Shown: positions 7,451 to 17,823, counted from the first letter of the stretch. The stretch is DNA of 64,000 nt from Chryseobacterium oleae (GCF_900115055.1 NZ_FOVD01000008.1:62001-126000), one strand, 5' to 3'. The notes: generated from the letters alone by a model not told the origin. Numbers and translations: made by a program.

Positions 7451-10400
7451 ATGGCAAAACGTACAGATATAAAAACAATTTTAGTAATCGGTTCAGGGCC
7501 CATCATCATCGGGCAGGCAGCTGAATTTGATTACGCAGGAACGCAGGCTTGTCTGTCTTTGAGAGAAGAAGGCTACAAGGTGATTTTGATCAACTCAAAC
7601 CCTGCGACTATTATGACGGATGTAGAAATCGCAGATAAAGTATATATCGAGCCGATTTCACTTCAGTTTGTAAGCCACATCATCAGAAAAGAACGTCCGG
7701 ATGCTTTGCTACCGACGCTTGGAGGTCAGACAGGTCTGAATATGGCGGTAGAACTGGAAAAATCAGGAATTCTTGAAGAATGCAAAGTGGAGGTTTTAGG
7801 AACTACACTTTCTGCGATCAACAGAGCTGAAGACAGAGATCTTTTCCGTGAACTGATGAGAGAGCTTAACGAACCGGTTCCTGAATCAGATATCGTAACT
7901 ACAGTAGAAGGAGCAATCCGTTTTGCTGAAGAAATCGGATATCCGGTGATTGTTCGTCCTGCCTTTACAATGGGAGGAACAGGAGGAGGTATCGCCTCTA
8001 CGGAAGCTGAATTGAAGGAGATCGCTGAATTAGGATTAAAATACAGTCCGGTGACGCAGTGTCTTATCGAGAGATCCATTGCAGGTTTCAAAGAAATTGA
8101 ATACGAAGTAATGCGTGATGCGAACGACAATGCGATTGTGGTTTGTAACATGGAAAATATAGACCCGGTAGGAGTTCACACAGGGGATTCTATCGTAGTG
8201 GCACCTTCTCAGACACTTTCTGACAGAGAGTATCAGTTATTGAGAAATGCTTCCCTAAAGATCATCAGAGCCCTGGGAATTGAAGGAGGATGTAATGTAC
8301 AGCTGGCTTTAGACCCGCATTCATTCAACTACTATATCATCGAGGTAAACCCTAGAGTTTCCCGTTCATCAGCATTGGCAAGTAAAGCGACAGGATATCC
8401 GATCGCAAAAATTGCAGCGAAGATTGCGGTAGGTTTAACGCTTGACGAGATTATGAATCCGGTAACAGGAAAAACTTACGCATGTTTCGAGCCTGCTCTT
8501 GACTATGTGGTAACGAAATTCCCAAGATTCCCGTTCGATAAATTCGAAACTGCAGACAGAAGATTGTCTACACAGATGAAAGCAACCGGAGAAGTAATGG
8601 CCATCGGAAGAAACTTCGAGGAATCTTTACAGAAAGCCGTTCGTTCTTTAGAAACCGGTTTAAGACATTTGGGATTAAAAACAAAACAGGCTGCCGCTTT
8701 AACGGACGAAGATATCGAAAGAAGAATCAGAGTTTGTGATGACGAAAGACTGTTCATTATTTGTGATGCTTTAAGAAGAGGTTACGATTGGGAGCAAATT
8801 GTAGAATGGAGTAAAATTGATAAATTCTTCATCTGGAAATTAAAGAAACTAGTTGATTTTGAAAAAGAAATTGCAGCCAATAAATTCGATAAAGAGACTT
8901 TAATTCAGGCTAAAAAATTAGGATTCTCAGATCAGAATATCGCTCACTTATGGGGATCTTCCCAGAGAGAGGTTTATAATTTCAGAAAAGAAAATGGAGT
9001 GATACCGGTTTACAAAATGGTAGACACGTGTGCAGCGGAATTTGAAAGTGAAACTCCTTATTTCTACGGAACTTATGAAGAAGAAAATGAAAGTGTCGTA
9101 ACCGATAAAGAAAAAGTAATTGTTCTGGGTTCAGGACCTATCAGAATCGGACAGGGAGTAGAGTTTGACTATGCAACAGTTCACTCGGTTTGGGCCATCA
9201 AAGAATTAGGTTACGAAGCGATTATCATCAACAATAACCCTGAAACAGTTTCTACGGATTTCTCAATTTCAGATAAATTATACTTCGAGCCTTTAACGGA
9301 GGAAGATGTAATGAGCATTATTGATCTTGAAAAACCTATGGGAGTGGTAGTTCAGTTCGGAGGACAGACTGCGATTAACTTAGCAGATAAACTGGCTAGC
9401 TACGGAGTAAAAATTCTGGGAACTTCCCTGGAAGACCTAGACAGAGCTGAAAACAGAGATAAGTTTGAAAAAGCTCTTCAGGAAATGGGAATTCCTCAGC
9501 CTTTAGGAAAAACTTCAACTTCAAAAGAAGAAGCGATAAAAATTGCTAACGAGATCGGTTATCCGGTTTTGGTTCGTCCAAGTTATGTTTTAGGAGGAAG
9601 AGCAATGGAAATTGTGTATACAGAAAGCGAATTGGCTCATTACATGGAATTTGCGGTAGATGCAAGCCCGGAGCATCCGGTTTTGGTAGACCGTTATATT
9701 ACCGGAAAAGAAGTGGAAGTAGATGCCATCTGCGATGGTGAAACGGTTATTATTCCAGGAATCATGGAACACATCGAAAGAGCGGGAGTTCACTCCGGAG
9801 ACTCTATTGCAGTGTATCCACCTCAGAATGTTTCACAGGAGGAAATCGATACTTTGGTAGATTATACCCAGAGACTGGCCAAAGGATTGAATGTGATCGG
9901 TTTAATGAACATCCAGTACGTTCTTTTCGAAGGAAATGTATACGTGATTGAAGTGAATCCACGTTCATCAAGAACAGTTCCGTTCTTATCCAAAATCACA
10001 GAAGTTCCGATGGCGAACTTAGCAACAAAAGCGATTTTAGGCCAGAAACTGACAGATTTAGGATACAAAAACGGATTGGTTCCGAATAAAGAAGGAGTCT
10101 TTGTAAAAGTTCCGGTATTCTCTTTCTCAAAACTGACGAAAGTAGATATCTCCCTGGGACCAGAAATGAAGTCTACAGGAGAAGTAATGGGGAAAGATAC
10201 AACCCTGGAAAAAGCTCTTTACAAAGGATTAATCGCAGCAGGAAGAAAAGTTCCGATGCATGGTTCAATTTTGTTCACGGTAGCAGATAAGCACAAGCAG
10301 GAAGCGGCAGACCTTGCTGCAAGATTCCACGAAGTTGGTTTCAGAATCTGGGCAACGGAAGGAACCGCGAAATTCTTTGAAGAAAAAGGGATTCCTTGTA

Positions 10401-10633
10401 AAATAGGATACAAAATCGGGGAAGATGATGTCAATCTTATCGACCTGATTCAGAAAGGAAAAGTACAGTATGTAGTCAATACCATGACCAAAGGAAAGCA
10501 GGTAGAAAGAGACGGATTCCAGATCAGAAGAATGAGTGTGGAAAACGGCGTTCCTTGTTTAACTTCCATGGACACAGTAGAAGCCATCCTGAAAGTAATT
10601 GAAAGCATGAGTTTCAAAATGGAGACGATGTAA
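7451..10633 (+). CDS. carB: carbamoyl-phosphate synthase large subunit
   Basis: Makes carbamoyl phosphate from bicarbonate, ammonia and two ATP for pyrimidine and arginine synthesis. The 1060 residues show the expected duplication. The N-terminal synthetase half opens with VIGSGPIIIGQAAEFDYAGT (about 11-30), and the C-terminal half opens with VLGSGPIRIGQGVEFDYATV (about 558-577). Each half holds an ATP-grasp domain (VNPRVSRSSALASKATGYPI and VNPRSSRTVPFLSK loops). An MGS-like allosteric domain occupies about 930-1060. The length is normal. It ends the operon; a strong terminator follows 26 bases downstream. Confidence 0.97.
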   Translation: MAKRTDIKTILVIGSGPIIIGQAAEFDYAGTQACLSLREEGYKVILINSNPATIMTDVEIADKVYIEPISLQFVSHIIRKERPDALLPTLGGQTGLNMAVELEKSGILEECKVEVLGTTLSAINRAEDRDLFRELMRELNEPVPESDIVTTVEGAIRFAEEIGYPVIVRPAFTMGGTGGGIASTEAELKEIAELGLKYSPVTQCLIERSIAGFKEIEYEVMRDANDNAIVVCNMENIDPVGVHTGDSIVVAPSQTLSDREYQLLRNASLKIIRALGIEGGCNVQLALDPHSFNYYIIEVNPRVSRSSALASKATGYPIAKIAAKIAVGLTLDEIMNPVTGKTYACFEPALDYVVTKFPRFPFDKFETADRRLSTQMKATGEVMAIGRNFEESLQKAVRSLETGLRHLGLKTKQAAALTDEDIERRIRVCDDERLFIICDALRRGYDWEQIVEWSKIDKFFIWKLKKLVDFEKEIAANKFDKETLIQAKKLGFSDQNIAHLWGSSQREVYNFRKENGVIPVYKMVDTCAAEFESETPYFYGTYEEENESVVTDKEKVIVLGSGPIRIGQGVEFDYATVHSVWAIKELGYEAIIINNNPETVSTDFSISDKLYFEPLTEEDVMSIIDLEKPMGVVVQFGGQTAINLADKLASYGVKILGTSLEDLDRAENRDKFEKALQEMGIPQPLGKTSTSKEEAIKIANEIGYPVLVRPSYVLGGRAMEIVYTESELAHYMEFAVDASPEHPVLVDRYITGKEVEVDAICDGETVIIPGIMEHIERAGVHSGDSIAVYPPQNVSQEEIDTLVDYTQRLAKGLNVIGLMNIQYVLFEGNVYVIEVNPRSSRTVPFLSKITEVPMANLATKAILGQKLTDLGYKNGLVPNKEGVFVKVPVFSFSKLTKVDISLGPEMKSTGEVMGKDTTLEKALYKGLIAAGRKVPMHGSILFTVADKHKQEAADLAARFHEVGFRIWATEGTAKFFEEKGIPCKIGYKIGEDDVNLIDLIQKGKVQYVVNTMTKGKQVERDGFQIRRMSVENGVPCLTSMDTVEAILKVIESMSFKMETM

Positions 10634-10659
10634 TTTCGGATTCAGATAATATATTTTTA

Positions 10660-10689
10660 AACCCCGCAAGTTTTCTTGCGGGGTTTTTG
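10660..10689 (+). terminator. terminator after carB
   Basis: AACCCCGCAAG (10660-10670), loop TTTT, CTTGCGGGGTT (10675-10685) and more T: a perfect 11-bp stem ending the pyrB-carAB operon. Confidence 0.9.
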
Positions 10690-10810
10690 TTTCATGAAAA
10701 TTTTAATTAACAGCCGATTACGGAAATTTGTACATTGCATAAGTTTATCATACTAACGAAAATTGTAACGACATTGAAAATCGTTTTAAGATTAATAAAA
10801 TAAAGCCTTC

Positions 10811-11977
10811 ATGAGACATATCAAATCTAATTTCTTGTACAGTATGGCATGTATGGGAATTCTTTTTTCCTGTGCTTCCTCAAAACATAGTACTGCTGAG
10901 CCCAATGTCGTTGTTTCTGAAAAAACAGATTCGCTGTATGCAGAAATTCAAAAGCTTGGCTTGGAATATACGCAGAAAAGTAATGTACCTGGCGTGGCTG
11001 TTGCCGTTATTAAAGACGGGAAAATTGCATGGACGCAATGTATCGGGTATGCTGATGTAGCTAGCAAAAAGCCCGTGACCACTCAGACCATTTTTAATGT
11101 AGGCTCTGTTTCAAAATTAGTCGCTGCATGGGGCTTTATGCAACTGACAGAAAAAAGATTGATTCAATTGGATGATCCGGTTAATCAGTATCTAAGCCGC
11201 TGGAAATTACCACAGTCTTCATTTGATGTATCAAAAGTTACGCTTAGACGAATCTTAAGCCATACCGCCGGACTTTCTGTACATGGATATGGAGGCTCTG
11301 AACAAGGAGCTAAACTGCTGTCACTGGAAGAGTCTTTATCAGGAAAAACAAAACGAAACCGGGAAAGTGTAAGCATTATCATGGAACCTGGAACAAAATG
11401 GAAATATTCAGGGGGTGGGTACACCCTTGCACAGCTCTTACTTGAAGAAAGAACCAAAGAAAACTTTGCTGAATACATGAGACAACATGTTTTTAAACCT
11501 CTGGGATTACATCACAGTAATTATGACTGGACAGAAGAAATGAAAGCCAATTCTGCCACTGCTTATGATACTTTGGGAAAACCTATAAAAAACAGAATAT
11601 TTACAGAACAGGCTGCTGCAGGATTACAAACGACCATTTTGGACTTAGCTCATTTCGCAGAATTATCCATCACTGCAGATCCAAAAGAATTGAATAACGT
11701 TTTAAAACCGGAAACGATACGGCTGATGGAGCAACCTGTCCAGCCTGGTTCCAGTGAAGGAGAAAGCGGTCTTGGATACAGATTCTTTAATTTTGAGAAT
11801 CTTCAAACTGTGGGACATACAGGTGAAAACGACGGCTGGTGCGCTTCTCTGTTTTTACATATGCCTACTAAAAGCGGTCTGGTTATTCTTTGCAATGGCT
11901 CTAACTGGAAAGATGATATGAGAAACCCAATGTATAGCACCTGGGCAAAATCAATTATAAAAAAATTAGGGAAATGA
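10811..11977 (+). CDS. serine hydrolase of the beta-lactamase (class C/PBP4*-like) family, lipoprotein
   Basis: Serine esterase or peptidase of the beta-lactamase/transpeptidase-like superfamily. The three active-site motifs are visible: SVSK at 99-102 (nucleophile S99, K102), YSG at 199-201 and HTG at 336-338 in place of KTG. The N-terminus is a lipoprotein signal with LFSC, giving lipidation at C21. HTG instead of KTG is common among esterases and D-aminopeptidase-like members, so real beta-lactamase activity should not be assumed. It is a single gene between two terminators. Confidence 0.85.
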   Translation: MRHIKSNFLYSMACMGILFSCASSKHSTAEPNVVVSEKTDSLYAEIQKLGLEYTQKSNVPGVAVAVIKDGKIAWTQCIGYADVASKKPVTTQTIFNVGSVSKLVAAWGFMQLTEKRLIQLDDPVNQYLSRWKLPQSSFDVSKVTLRRILSHTAGLSVHGYGGSEQGAKLLSLEESLSGKTKRNRESVSIIMEPGTKWKYSGGGYTLAQLLLEERTKENFAEYMRQHVFKPLGLHHSNYDWTEEMKANSATAYDTLGKPIKNRIFTEQAAAGLQTTILDLAHFAELSITADPKELNNVLKPETIRLMEQPVQPGSSEGESGLGYRFFNFENLQTVGHTGENDGWCASLFLHMPTKSGLVILCNGSNWKDDMRNPMYSTWAKSIIKKLGK

Positions 11978-12054
11978 CGAGGATTTCAGGTAAAACATCC
12001 GATAACCAATGAAACCATCCGATTTTCTGAAAAGGAAAAAAGAATATAATTTTC

Positions 12055-12084
12055 AAACCCCGTGAGTTTTATTACGGGTTTTTT
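12055..12084 (+). terminator. terminator after the serine hydrolase gene
   Basis: AAACCCCGTGA paired with TTACGGGTTT, then a run of T. The stem is imperfect but has the right shape, 78 bases after the gene. Confidence 0.6.
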
Positions 12085-12162
12085 CATAGAGACATAAAAA
12101 ATACTTGTCCGTTTTTCGGTTGTACAGAAACAGGATCTGTATTACTTTTATAAAAAATTAAA

Positions 12163-12933
12163 ATGACAGCAATTCATAAATTCAGAAAACTACATAAGCA
12201 GGATGATCCGTTATTAATAGGAAACGTTTGGAATGTACAAAGTGCGAGAGCATATGAAAAATTGGGCTACCAGGCAGTAGCCACTTCAAGTTCTGCGGTA
12301 GCCTTTAGTCTGGGATATGAGGATGGCGAAAACATGAGTTTTGATGAATACTTCTATATCGTTGAAAGAATTTTGAAATCCGTCAACATTCCTTTGTCCG
12401 TAGATTTGGAAGGAGGTTATGGAAAAACAGTGGAGGAAATTGTTTTAAATATTTCCAGACTGGCCAAGGCAGGCGTAGTTGGAATCAATATCGAAGACAG
12501 TGTGATCATTGACGGAACCAGAAAACTATTGAGTACGCGTGATTTCTATGAAAAATTAAATGCAGTCATTCTCCAGCTTAAAGAACAGAATATAGATATT
12601 TTCATCAATGTAAGAATAGATCCATTTCTTCTGGGAGTAGACAATACAATACAGGAAACACTTGACCGGATGGAAATCATCGAAAGAGTAGGTGCAGACG
12701 GAATTTTCGTTCCATGCATTACCGAAGTACAGGACATTGAGAATGTTATTAATACTTCAAAACTTCCGTTCAGTGTGATGTGTATGCCGGAACTTCCGGA
12801 TTTTCAAACCCTTAAAAGGTTAGGGGTTAAAAGAATTTCATCAGGAAATTTCTTAAATGGGTATATTTATAGTCAATTGGAAACCGCATTAAAAGCCATT
12901 GGAGAAGCCGGAAGTTTTTCTCCTATTTTTTAG
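12163..12933 (+). CDS. isocitrate lyase/PEP mutase superfamily protein
   Basis: A 256-residue TIM-barrel protein of the phosphoenolpyruvate mutase/isocitrate lyase group (PF13714 type). Characteristic parts are the N-terminal GNVWNVQSARAYEKLGYQA, ATSSSAVAFSLGYEDG (about 45-60), the acidic metal-site segment VDLEGGYG (about 82-89) and GINIEDS (about 112-118). The KKCGH motif of true isocitrate lyases is absent. The substrate is not predictable; relatives cleave or rearrange 2-oxo and 2,3-substituted carboxylates. The ada gene starts 5 bases after its stop, so the two are probably co-transcribed, a pairing with no obvious metabolic logic. Confidence 0.8.
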   Translation: MTAIHKFRKLHKQDDPLLIGNVWNVQSARAYEKLGYQAVATSSSAVAFSLGYEDGENMSFDEYFYIVERILKSVNIPLSVDLEGGYGKTVEEIVLNISRLAKAGVVGINIEDSVIIDGTRKLLSTRDFYEKLNAVILQLKEQNIDIFINVRIDPFLLGVDNTIQETLDRMEIIERVGADGIFVPCITEVQDIENVINTSKLPFSVMCMPELPDFQTLKRLGVKRISSGNFLNGYIYSQLETALKAIGEAGSFSPIF

Positions 12934-12938
12934 ATAGC

Positions 12939-13982
12939 ATGAAACTTACAGAAGAAAGAATGTATCAGGCATCTTTAGAAAAAGATTCCTCATTTGAAGG
13001 CATTTACTGGATGGCTGTAAAAACCACGGGTATATTTTGCCGGCCCACCTGTACGGCCAGAAAACCCAAAAGAGGGAACGTAGAATTCTTTGTCAATACC
13101 GAAAAAGCAATAGAAAATGGCTACAGACCCTGTAAAATATGCAAACCGCTTGAAAAATTGAATGAAACACCCCGCTACATTCAGGATTTGCTGGATGAAC
13201 TGCAGCAGAATGAATCACTAAAGATCAAAGACGCAGATCTTCTGGAAAGACATATTGAACCGGTAACGATCAGGCGATGGTTTCTGAAAAATCATGGGAT
13301 GACCTTTCATACTTTTCAGAGAGAATTCAGAATGAATAAAGCATTTAAAAAAATAAAAAATGGTGAAAGTATCATCGAAGTGGCATTGGATTCAGGCTAT
13401 GAAAGTTTAAGCGGTTTCAATGAACGTTTTAAAGAAGTCATTGGTACCACACCTAAGAATACAGGCCGCCGGACCATTATTGATCTGAAAAGAATTGAGA
13501 CCCCATTAGGACCTATGTTTGCCTGCTCATGTGAGGAAGGAATCTGCCTTCTCGAATTTACAGACCGGAAAAATATAGACCGCCAGTTGGCCCATTTGTC
13601 TAAAGTAATGAATGCCGAAATCGTTCAGGGTGAAAATAAGCATTTCGAGCAGCTGGAAAACGAGCTGAATGAATATTTTGAAGGAAAAAGAACAACGTTT
13701 GAGGTGCCTCTTTATATCACAGGAACAGATTTTCAGAAAAAAGTGTGGCAACTTTTAACAGAAATACCCAAAGGTGAAACCCGTACCTACAAACAGCAGT
13801 CTGAATTTTTGGGGAATCCCAAAGCTGTACGCGCCGTAGGAACAGCCAATGGTATTAATAAAATTGCCATTATTATTCCGTGTCACCGTGTGATAGGCTC
13901 AGATGGTGAGCTGGTAGGATATGCCGGAGGAATATGGAGAAAACAAAAGTTACTTGAGTTGGAAGGCGCTATCTTATTTTAA
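12939..13982 (+). CDS. ada: bifunctional Ada: methylation-responsive activator and O6-methylguanine-DNA methyltransferase
   Basis: Repairs alkylated DNA by suicide methyl transfer and activates the adaptive response. Domains in order are: a zinc-binding methyl-phosphotriester domain with C34, C38, C65 and C68 (GIFCRPTC and RPCKICKP); an AraC-type helix-turn-helix pair (about 80-175); and an O6-alkylguanine transferase domain with acceptor C315 in IIIPCHRVIG. All catalytic cysteines are present and the 347 residues match E. coli Ada closely. It lies 5 bp downstream of the PEP-mutase-like gene. Confidence 0.93.
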   Translation: MKLTEERMYQASLEKDSSFEGIYWMAVKTTGIFCRPTCTARKPKRGNVEFFVNTEKAIENGYRPCKICKPLEKLNETPRYIQDLLDELQQNESLKIKDADLLERHIEPVTIRRWFLKNHGMTFHTFQREFRMNKAFKKIKNGESIIEVALDSGYESLSGFNERFKEVIGTTPKNTGRRTIIDLKRIETPLGPMFACSCEEGICLLEFTDRKNIDRQLAHLSKVMNAEIVQGENKHFEQLENELNEYFEGKRTTFEVPLYITGTDFQKKVWQLLTEIPKGETRTYKQQSEFLGNPKAVRAVGTANGINKIAIIIPCHRVIGSDGELVGYAGGIWRKQKLLELEGAILF

Positions 13983-14006
13983 ATATCTTTACAAAAAGCA
14001 ACCACC

Positions 14007-14582
14007 ATGCCCTCAGAATTTGACCCCGTTCTACATCACTTCAGCCAATACATAAAGCTCAGCGAGACTTTAAAAAAAGAATTGCAGGACAGATTATCCC
14101 TTCAGACTTTTGAAAAGGGGGAACTTTTACACGATGCTGATAAAATCTGCACCAAAAGCTATTTTATTCTCAGCGGATTGACCAGAACCTACTATCTGAA
14201 GGACGGAACAGAGATCAGCGAATATTTCTCCAGTGAAAACGAATGGGTCAATTCCCCCAAAAGTTTTATAGGACGCATAAAAGATATCTATTCCATCGAT
14301 TGTCTCGAAAAAACAGAAACCTTCTGCCTCAAAATAAATGATCTGGGCTATTTATTTGATCATTTCCCTGAAATGGAACGGTATGCAAGATTATCTATGG
14401 GAAGTGTATTCGGGCACCTTATGGAACGGATTACATCTCAGAGATTCACCACTGCTAAAGAAAAGTATGAACATTTTCTGACGGTTTATAAAGGAATTTA
14501 TCACAGAATTCCGCTGGGAATGACGGCATCTTATCTCGGAATTACCCAGTCTACGCTCAGCAGATTGCGGGCAGAAAAGTAG
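14007..14582 (+). CDS. Crp/Fnr family transcriptional regulator
   Basis: A cyclic-nucleotide-binding-like beta-roll (about 25-125) is followed by a C-terminal helix-turn-helix (MTASYLGITQSTLSRLRAEK, about 172-191). The 191 residues fit the short Bacteroidota Crp-like group. There is no Fe-S cysteine cluster, so it is not an Fnr-type oxygen sensor. It starts 24 bp after ada and may belong to that transcript. The effector is unknown. Confidence 0.85.
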   Translation: MPSEFDPVLHHFSQYIKLSETLKKELQDRLSLQTFEKGELLHDADKICTKSYFILSGLTRTYYLKDGTEISEYFSSENEWVNSPKSFIGRIKDIYSIDCLEKTETFCLKINDLGYLFDHFPEMERYARLSMGSVFGHLMERITSQRFTTAKEKYEHFLTVYKGIYHRIPLGMTASYLGITQSTLSRLRAEK

Positions 14583-14641
14583 TTTTTGATCTAGAGCAAA
14601 AATTATCAGGATTCGCTGAGATATTTTTGTTAAAAAAAACA

Positions 14642-15466
14642 ATGAAACTATTATTTAAGATTTTCTGCCTCCTGACGTTTGTATGCTCATTGGCTAAAGC
14701 TCAGGATACCATTCAATCAAAGAATACAGATGCCATTTTGTATCAGCCTTCCAAAAATATAAAGGGTCTTGTTGTTGGACTCGGAGGATCTGAAGGAGGA
14801 AATGCATGGGCATCAAAGCACTGGAAAACGGTAAGAGATCAGTTCTTAGATAAAGGATATGCATTCCTTGCGCTGGCTTATTTCGGATCAAAGAATTCTC
14901 CAAAACTGCTTGAAAAGATTGAAATTCAGGATGTGTATAATGCTATAAATCTTTCAAAACAGAAAGTCCACACAGAAAAAGTGGCAGTGATAGGTGGTTC
15001 AAGAGGAGCGGATCTTGCTTTACTTCTGGGAAGTTATTATCCTGATATCTCATGTATCATTGGACTATCGGCAAGCCATGCCGTTTTTCCCGGAAACACG
15101 GACCATTTTTCGACTTCGAGCTGGACTTTTGGCGGGAAAGAACTTCCTTTTGTTCCGGTGAATGAAGCAGCAGTCCCTTTTATGATGGAACGGAAAATAA
15201 GAAAAGCCTTTGAAGCGATGCTGCAGGACAAGGAATCTGAACAGAAGTCCTTTATCAAAGTGGAACAGATCAAGGCTCCAATTCTCCTGATGTCCGGCAC
15301 TGAGGACGAAATCTGCCCTTCATCAGAAATGTCTGAAAAAATCATTCTAAGATTGAAAAACAATCATTTCAAATACCGTTATGAACACCTACCGTTCAAA
15401 GGAAGCCATTCAGAACCGTATCAGCATTTCGATAAAGTCTTTGAATTTCTTCAGAAAAACTTCTAA
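14642..15466 (+). CDS. secreted alpha/beta hydrolase, acyl-CoA thioesterase/BAAT C-terminal type
   Basis: The start is set at ATG 14642 because it opens a clean signal peptide (MKLLFKIFCLL, ending SLAKAQ); a TTG five codons upstream is less likely. About 274 residues follow. The nucleophile elbow is GGSRG (about 118-122) in the BAAT C-terminal-like fold. An acid is expected in MSGTEDEICP and the histidine in GSHSEPY. It is probably exported to the periplasm, where acyl-CoA would be absent, so ester hydrolysis is more plausible than thioester transfer. Substrate unknown. Confidence 0.75.
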   Translation: MKLLFKIFCLLTFVCSLAKAQDTIQSKNTDAILYQPSKNIKGLVVGLGGSEGGNAWASKHWKTVRDQFLDKGYAFLALAYFGSKNSPKLLEKIEIQDVYNAINLSKQKVHTEKVAVIGGSRGADLALLLGSYYPDISCIIGLSASHAVFPGNTDHFSTSSWTFGGKELPFVPVNEAAVPFMMERKIRKAFEAMLQDKESEQKSFIKVEQIKAPILLMSGTEDEICPSSEMSEKIILRLKNNHFKYRYEHLPFKGSHSEPYQHFDKVFEFLQKNF

Positions 15467-15579
15467 TCTAATTAACGCCAATCTTAGCCTCATCCTCAGC
15501 CCCTCTATTCATCGTATTTTATAAGAAGTTAATTTTTATGATATCTATCAGTTTTTATTTAGAATTAATAAAAATAAGA

Positions 15580-15587
15580 TAATTTTG
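15580..15587 (+). promoter_or_regulatory. -7 box of the siderophore receptor gene
   Basis: TAATTTTG matches TANNTTTG and lies 21 bases before the receptor ATG. The DNA upstream is very AT-rich with no clean -33 and no recognisable Fur box. Confidence 0.5.
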
Positions 15588-15608
15588 CGGAACTAACTTA
15601 CTTATACA

Positions 15609-17765
15609 ATGAAAAGAATAATTATTTCTGCATCCTTTCTGGCGGCAACGATGCTGAGTGCCCAGGAAACGGATACCATCAAAGTTTCTGAAATTCAGTC
15701 CGTGTCACTTCAGGGAACCCACAATTACAGAACCAAAAAATCTGAATCTGTAGCGAGACTTCCTCTCGAAAACCTTGAAAATCCTACCGTGTACAACATT
15801 GTCCCGAAAGAAATCATCAGCGAGATGAACGCCGTTGATTTTAATACGGCAATGGCTTCCGCACCGGGAGTGGTGGTGAGTAACAGCGTGAACGACAGTG
15901 GAAACGACATTTTTCTAAGAGGTTTCAGCTCTTCTGCCAACTTCAGAAACGGACTGCTTCAGAACCCAAGAGTACAGTCGGAAATTGCCAATGTAGAGAG
16001 GGTGGAAGTGATCAAAGGACCTTCAGGAACTCTTTTCGGCGGAACTCTGGCCAATTATGGAGGTATCGTGAATATTGTTACTAAAAAACCTCAGGAAAAT
16101 TTCGGGGGAATCATCGGCTACACGACGGGAAGCTGGGGAATGAACAGGATCACCGCTGATGTGAATACCCCTTTGAATAAGGAAAAAACAGCATTAGCAA
16201 GATTTAATGTAGCAGCCTATTCTCAAGATTCTTTTCAGGATGCAGGCTACAATAAAGGACTGTTTTTCTCAGGAAGCATTCTGTATAAAGTGAGTGATAA
16301 AACAACGGTGACTTTGGATACTGAATTCCATGCACCGGAAAAAACACTGAATGCTTACGTGAGACAGTCAGAAAAATTAACGATCGGCTCCATGACAGAC
16401 CTTACAGGAGCTCACGACAGATCATTTACCAGCAATGATATCGGCTCGAAAAGAACCAACTTCGTCACGATGGCTGAGGTGACCCATAAATTCAATGATC
16501 AGTGGACTTCCAGAACTTCGTATCAAAGAGGAGAAGCTAATGAAAACGGATCTATATTTCTAGTTTTAAGCTATCTTGACAATAATACGGTAAGTCGTGG
16601 AATTCGTCCTTTTGACAGCTATAAAGTGACTACGGATAATATTCAGCAGAATTTTATCGGAGATTTTAAGATTGGGAATCTGAGAAACAGACTGGTTGTG
16701 GGGCTGGATTATTATCAGCAAAGCACCAAAAATCAGTACGGAATGTTCAAAAGAAATGCTACAGATACCGTGGGTTCTGTGTTTGCTCCTTATGATATTA
16801 TTAAGCTGGACGAAGCCTCTGCCTGGCAGCCGATCTCCAGAAGTCTGGTTGAAAATCTTGAAAGAATTCCCAACGATCCTACCAGTAAAGTAAAACCGAC
16901 TAATTACGAAATCAGCCATTTCAGTACTTTCAGCGTTTATGCGTCCAATGTCCTCAATATCACAGACAATTTACTGGTAATGGCGAGTTTAAGAATGGAC
17001 AACTATAAAAATGATGATCTCAAAACCAATGGAGTAAAAGGAACCGGAAATTACAGTCAGACACAGTTTTCACCAAAATTCGGTTTGGTGTATGAAATTG
17101 TAAAAAATGAAATCTCATTTTTCGCGAACTACGTCAATGGGTTTAAAAATTTCGCACCGTCTCTCAACCAGGATGGAGTTCTTACAAGCTGGGAACCTGA
17201 GCAGGGGAACCAGTTTGAAGGTGGATTTAAACTTGATCTGTTTCATAAAAAACTACTTTCCACCATTACCTATTACAATATGAATGTGAACAACAGACTC
17301 ATTGCTGTGCCGGGTGGTTTGGGCAGTATGCAGGACGGAAAGATCAAAAATCAGGGATTTGAAATGGACGTTATCGTCAATCCTTTCAAAGGCTGGAATA
17401 TCGTTGCCGGATACGGATACAATGACAACAAATACGACGACCGAGGCGTGAATAATGGAAAAAGAATCGCGTGGACACCAAAGCATGTTGCCAATCTCTG
17501 GACCAGCTACAAGATCATGGACGGCTCCTATGAAGGCCTTGGATTCGGGGCCGGATTTAATTTTGTAGACAAAACCTATATCAATATCACCAATCATTTC
17601 CTGGCACCTGCTTATACCACTGTAGGAGCCACTGTTTTCTATGATAAAAAGAGATACAGAATCGGGGTGAAGATGAATAACGCACTGAACGATACGTACT
17701 GGAATTTCTACGGCCAGCCTCAGAAGCCGAGAGAGATTCTTGCCAACTTTGCCTTTAAATTCTAA
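15609..17765 (+). CDS. TonB-dependent siderophore receptor
   Basis: Outer-membrane ferric-siderophore importer of 718 residues. A signal peptide ends near LSAQ (about 19). The plug domain shows MNAVDFNTAMASAPGV, DIFLRGFSS and VERVEVIKGPSGTLFGGTL (about 130-150), the typical siderophore-receptor plug. The remainder is a beta-barrel ending in aromatic NFAFKF. No carboxypeptidase-like N-terminal domain and no signalling domain are present. The next two genes, a PepSY membrane protein and a Fes/IroE-like esterase, match an uptake and release pathway for a ferric ester siderophore. Confidence 0.9.
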   Translation: MKRIIISASFLAATMLSAQETDTIKVSEIQSVSLQGTHNYRTKKSESVARLPLENLENPTVYNIVPKEIISEMNAVDFNTAMASAPGVVVSNSVNDSGNDIFLRGFSSSANFRNGLLQNPRVQSEIANVERVEVIKGPSGTLFGGTLANYGGIVNIVTKKPQENFGGIIGYTTGSWGMNRITADVNTPLNKEKTALARFNVAAYSQDSFQDAGYNKGLFFSGSILYKVSDKTTVTLDTEFHAPEKTLNAYVRQSEKLTIGSMTDLTGAHDRSFTSNDIGSKRTNFVTMAEVTHKFNDQWTSRTSYQRGEANENGSIFLVLSYLDNNTVSRGIRPFDSYKVTTDNIQQNFIGDFKIGNLRNRLVVGLDYYQQSTKNQYGMFKRNATDTVGSVFAPYDIIKLDEASAWQPISRSLVENLERIPNDPTSKVKPTNYEISHFSTFSVYASNVLNITDNLLVMASLRMDNYKNDDLKTNGVKGTGNYSQTQFSPKFGLVYEIVKNEISFFANYVNGFKNFAPSLNQDGVLTSWEPEQGNQFEGGFKLDLFHKKLLSTITYYNMNVNNRLIAVPGGLGSMQDGKIKNQGFEMDVIVNPFKGWNIVAGYGYNDNKYDDRGVNNGKRIAWTPKHVANLWTSYKIMDGSYEGLGFGAGFNFVDKTYINITNHFLAPAYTTVGATVFYDKKRYRIGVKMNNALNDTYWNFYGQPQKPREILANFAFKF

Positions 17766-17823
17766 CCTTAATAAAACAAAAATAAGAGCGGTACTTCGTT
17801 GCCGCTCTGCTGTATTGATAGAT

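Noticed and set aside
10811..11977. Beta-lactamase resistance gene
   Set aside because: The third motif is HTG and the gene is a lipoprotein of the broad serine-hydrolase family; antibiotic hydrolysis cannot be claimed.
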